Of a stretch of 64,000 bases of DNA, positions 60,271 to 64,000 are shown piece by piece. Every line of letters begins with the position of its first letter. Position 1 is the stretch's first letter. A program made the translations under genes and the position numbers. Source of the stretch: Paramecium pentaurelia (Eukaryota; Ciliophora; Oligohymenophorea; Peniculida; Parameciidae); NCBI GenBank assembly GCA_905183005.1, contig CAJJDO010000090.1, forward strand, positions 62,001 to 126,000. Direction: 5' to 3'. The notes under the pieces were generated by a model. It did no database searches. It had not been told where the DNA came from and saw nothing but the letters and a program-made list of their open reading frames with translations.

Positions 60271-61914
60271 TCATCTAATTATACAACTAATTCTAAGTGG
60301 ATTTAGATATTGATCTATCCATTCTTATTTCAAATTTGGAATTTCACCATTTCTCATTGCCACAATCTACATGAATTATGAGGCTATCTTTTCTACATAT
60401 TATGTATGTTAAGCAGCATTTTCCTTTTTCCTTATACTCATATTACACATTCTAGTTGTATAAGAGATACCTTTATTATCAAAATATTAAGTAATCTATT
60501 AATATGCTTATCTATTGATATATGCAAATCTCATTTTCAATTCTTCAACCTCTTGAGTTTCTTTTGGTAACATAAAATGGTAGGAAAGTATTTGACTTTA
60601 TTTTATTTTTATTTTATCTATTTCAGTAATCATCTCCCACTTTTCAATGGGCTCTGTTGTGAAGTATTTGTGTTTCTTCTTCATTAAATCCTAGAACTCC
60701 TTTAGATACTTACATTAGGCTCTATTTCTATTGGAAATTAATTCTACACATTGATTTTACATATCTCTTTAAAATCTAAAGAATTCATATAGATTTTCAT
60801 TTAAAGTGTTTACCAACTTATTTAAATTGGTACTCCAATCTACAAAATATTCTTCCAGTAGAGTATAAACAAATTCTAATAAAGGAAGACTACCAACAAT
60901 ATTTTTTAAATTAAAGGCTTTTGTAGCTTCCTTTAAAGAACCAATACTTCCAGCTAAATTCTTAACTTTGACTATGAAATCTTTCATTGAATTGACCATA
61001 AATCTTGAATTATCTGTTAACTCTTTGTATATATCATTAGTATTTAACATATAACTAATTATTTAAATGTTATTACTTATTAATATCCATAAAATACTTA
61101 TCCATCATAGGATTAAATTCCAAAATGACTTAACCTTCTTAATTAGCATAATCACTATATTTTGTTGGTTATTTTAAGACTGTTGATGAAGCTTATAATT
61201 ATTTAAATTTGATATCATCATCTAAAAATAAAAAGCCTTCAATAAAGTCAGACTACCTTAATAAATGATTATTAAGAATGGCACTCAAAAATTGTTCTAA
61301 CATTTTACATCTTTTAGATATATGTTCAGGTGTGAATTTTCTGAATAATGTTTTTGCTGGGAGTGGTGGTATCAAACTATCAGGATATTATTATTGTAAT
61401 GCTTCTTATAACCAATAAAAATGTTCAACTCTTCTCCATACATTAGATCCAAATTATCCAACAACTACACAATAATTCACATAATTTGGAGTAAATGTAT
61501 TCCCTTCAATTATCTTATATTCTGGAATTCTGGGTTGTATGATAATCTGAGGATTCTCAACATAATACAATACGATTCTATTTGGAGCCAGTTGTTTACA
61601 TTATATAGTCTCTCTATAATTCTTTTCATCATTGATTATCACATTTGGTTTAATTAGGATTTCTTCTTCCATACTCATTGTTCTATAGATATTTTATATT
61701 AATACCTGGTCCTCTTAAATTCCTCATGCTTTTTCTCTACCATCGACTTTACTTCAGCCTCTAATGCTTCATAAGCCCAAGAATCAATTAAATCAAATTA
61801 TTCTCCTCTTACTTGACTCAAGTGTTGAATTAATTCTTCTTTAGGGATTTTCTCATATAACACTGCTGATAATAATAAATCTTATTTCTTCAGTCTCTCA
61901 AATGTTAAACTCAT
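60271..61914 (-). CDS. PX-BAR sorting nexin, 532 aa
   Basis: PX domain (about 120-250): RIPEYKIIEGNTFTPNYVNY, WRRVEHFYWLQEALQQQYPD, then LIPPLPAKTLFRKFTPEHIS with the usual proline stretch and basic residues, and RCKMLEQFLSAILNNHLLRQ. The second half is an extended helical BAR-like domain (MKDFIVKVKNLAGSIGSLKE ...). Without splicing the sequence looks like two overlapping genes, with a stop at 61034-61036 and an ATG at 61048-61050. A 22-nt intron (61055-61076) fuses them in frame as one SNX4/30/41-like protein. Other intron: 61683-61705 (23). Acts in endosomal membrane remodelling and recycling. Confidence 0.88.
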
Positions 61915-62051
61915 TCAATATACAAAATTTAATATTCCATAAAAACAATGACATATGTATTTGATATATATATTCATAATCAAATATATCTAATAATCCT
62001 TCATCTAAAGTAGAGAAATTTATTAATATTTCTGACATTTTAAATAAATTA

Positions 62052-63104
62052 ATGAAGCAATCCTTTTAAATCAAATCTGACATGTATTTATTATTATATA
62101 CTTTTTAAGATAACTTTGCTTTAAAATTGTATTTTTGGGATCCAGTTCAGTTGGTAAAACTTCTATTATTAAGAGATTCCTCAAAAATGAATTTGCAATG
62201 AAATCAATGAGCACTGTAGGAGTTGCATGTGTATTAAATGTTTTTAAGTTAAGGAATCTAAAGTAATTACTATAAACAACCAATAAGTAAAGGTGTAATT
62301 ATGGGATACTGCAGGACAAGAGAGATTTAGATCTTTGACAAAGAATTACTATAGAGGTTGTGATGCAGTAATGATAGTCTATGATATTTCAAATATAAAG
62401 AGTTTCGACTAAGTGAATGGTTGGATTGCTGATTTTGAAGAGTATATAAATATACTTATTCTACTAGAAAATGTGAAAGACCAGCAATAAAGATGTTATT
62501 AGGAAACAAAATAGATCTGAATAGAGAAGTAGGAATTGAGTTGGGTCAACTCTTAGCAAGAAAACAGAACTTATTATTTTAAGAAGTATCAGCAAAAGAA
62601 AATATCAATATTGAAAATGCTATGATAAAGTTAATAGAGAATTTGATAAATACAAGATCAATTGATTCTGGAGATAAAATAATTAGAAGGGGATCTCTAG
62701 TTGAAGGTAAATCAAATAATGGAGATATGTCTAATAGTGGAATTAGCAAATCCACAAGGCCTGTTTCACACAAACTTTAAGAAAGGGATATCTCAATATC
62801 TGATAATTCTAAATTATAGGCTATTAAATCTGGTGGTGAAAGTTCATAAGAAGAATCTCCTTATACTTCTGGACCTTTATTATAATTGACTACTCCACCA
62901 ACTATTATTGTCACTCCACCTGAAGATGCTATAATTGTTAATCAAGATTATAACAATATGTGGTTAAATGTTTCTAAACATAAAAAGAAATCACATAGTG
63001 TAAGTATGAATTAAAAATTGATTCATCCCAGAGAATCTGATTCAAATAGGGATGAATATTTTCTAAGACACAATGCTAATTAAAGTTGTTTCTGTTCATG
63101 TTGA
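62052..63104 (+). CDS. Rab-family GTPase with long C-terminal extension, 325 aa
   Basis: All G motifs are visible: P-loop GSSSVGKTS (21-29), switch I with TVGVAC, WDTAGQERFRSLTKNYYRG, NKIDLN and SAKEN. After the GTPase fold, about 130 extra residues, S/T/P-rich and probably disordered, precede the prenylation end NQSCFCSC (CxC type). Typical Rabs are ~200-220 residues, so the tail is unusually long. Introns: 62084-62109 (26), 62231-62253 (23), 62442-62467 (26). It is closest in feel to Rab6/Rab5-like members, but the subfamily is uncertain. Divergent from the sorting nexin, with a 137-bp shared promoter region. Confidence 0.92.
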
Positions 63105-63170
63105 TAATATTAAAATCTCTATTAATTAATTAAGAAAAAAAAAAAGATTTAAAAAATTATTTTAAATAAA

Positions 63171-63645
63171 ATGCCAAAGGGACAGACAACAACAACATAA
63201 AAAGCATAGAAAGCTGCTAAAAATACTAGAGTTGCAAAGAAAGTCATTAGAGCTAGAACTCATTTCCAAAATAGATTCCATACAGCTAAACCTTTGGCAC
63301 TTGCAAGAAAACCAAAATTCACTAGATTGACAAGATAATTGAAACCCATAAATAAAGGTTTAGATTTCTAAAATGTCCTCAAACATCCTCTTATTACAGA
63401 AAAAGATATGAAGAAGATGGAAGATGAAAATACCATGGTCTTTTATGTCAATTAAAAAGCAACAAAACCATAAATTAAAAGAGCATTCTCTAAAATTTAT
63501 GATGTTAAAGTAAGAAAAGTCAACGTAATATATAAATGCCTATATTCAGATCTTAAATACCTTTGGAGGCAAAAAGAAGGCATACATTAGATTAGGAGGT
63601 GAAAATGATGCACTTAATTTGGCCAATAAAATAGGAATCATTTGA
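63171..63645 (+). CDS. RPL23A: 60S ribosomal protein uL23 (L23a), 149 aa
   Basis: MPKGQTTTTQKAQKAAKNTR: a basic N-terminal extension. Then the uL23 core: QNVLKHPLITEKDMKKMEDE, NTMVFYVNQKATKPQIKRAF, KIYDVKVRKVN and TFGGKKKAYIRL, ending NLANKIGII. One 25-nt intron (63525-63549) in the last conserved block. Sits at the peptide exit tunnel in the large subunit. Codons are less AT-skewed than in neighbouring genes, as expected for a highly expressed gene. Confidence 0.97.
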
Positions 63646-63797
63646 GTGACAAAGTCATTTTATATTGCATAGTAAAATATATATATATATATATCTATTA
63701 TTATTTATATTATTCATTTAATCAACAACTACTATCTTTAAATTATATACTTTCAAAAAGAAATAAAAGAGTTATTAAACAACCTTTAATATTAGAT

Positions 63798-64000
63798 ATG
63801 TCCAATATTTACTCAAAATTATAGAAGCTAAGTAAATTGATTTTTCAATAACTTTCAAAATCTAAAAAACTATAGAAGATCTATAATTTTGATAATCTAA
63901 TCAGACATGAAAAAGGAGGATCTCAAGATATTCTTGATACAGATGATTTATTACAAAAACTTAATGATCTTGTAAATCTTTGTATGAAATTAATTACTTT
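63798..64000 (+). CDS. 5' end of an unidentified gene, runs off the window
   Basis: Open frame from MSNIYSKLQKLSKLIFQQLS through RHEKGGSQDILDTDDLLQKL to the last base. Polar, helical, with Q codons as TAA/TAG. No ATG is available upstream in frame before the uL23 stop. Cannot be identified from 67 residues. Confidence 0.6.

Noticed and set aside
61034..61050. Two overlapping minus-strand genes
   Set aside because: A 22-nt intron joins them into one sorting nexin with an exact codon count.
1..64000. TGA recoded as Trp throughout (karyorelict-like code)
   Set aside because: All intact genes, many over 400 codons, use TGG for Trp, have no internal TGA and end with TGA at the expected family length. 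TGA inside frames is seen only in relics.

Overview
The window is a piece of ciliate somatic (macronuclear) genome, almost certainly Paramecium. Base composition is extremely AT-rich. TAA and TAG occur by the hundred inside clearly conserved proteins, where they fit glutamine, and every intact gene ends in TGA (genetic code 6). Genes are interrupted by very small GT...AG introns; those placed here are 19-33 nt, mostly 22-29. Genes are packed on both strands, often with only 24-60 bp between coding regions. Standard-code translation would miss nearly everything. The genes below were read with TGA as the only stop, small introns were removed by eye, and for each intact multi-exon model the exon total was checked to be a multiple of three.

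Layout. 1-7.6 kb: minus-strand genes for a Q-rich hypothetical protein, a ciliate-type transmembrane protein, a protein kinase and a small membrane protein. 8-18 kb: mostly plus-strand genes: a coiled-coil protein, a secreted, probably GPI-anchored Q/G/P-repeat protein, a GNAT-like protein and two members of a lineage-specific family (called here the SDLI family). 18-27 kb: minus-strand coiled-coil proteins, a tiny MGC-acylated candidate, and a complete VPS8 (CORVET). 27-31 kb: further SDLI copies. 31-40 kb: one giant 2856-residue surface protein. 40-51 kb: a B-box coiled-coil protein, a dead cystathionine gamma-lyase, a Kelch protein, a signal-anchored surface protein, a truncated haemoglobin, an oxysterol-binding protein and UFD2. 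52-64 kb: ABHD-type hydrolase, cilia genes (DRC8, EFHC/Rib72-like), UNC93-like transporter, a six-TM-type protein, PX-BAR sorting nexin, Rab GTPase and ribosomal protein uL23.

The assembly is locally unreliable. Four N positions or gaps (6036, 16109, 28002-28062, 29117) join sequence that is repeated exactly on the two sides, or elsewhere in the window. These look like uncollapsed contig ends, not biological tandem duplications. Three of them break at the same nucleotide inside the SDLI family, just where two intact copies diverge.

Shared themes are membrane traffic (VPS8, sorting nexin, Rab, OSBP), motile cilia (DRC8, EFHC) and surface proteins. No operon or CRISPR-like system, mobile element or tRNA was recognised. 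The most unusual biology is the set of gene relics (cystathionine gamma-lyase being the certain one), the expanding SDLI family, and the hairpin built from one telomere-type repeat unit per arm in front of the repeat surface protein. Nothing seen here amounts to a clearly new molecular system.
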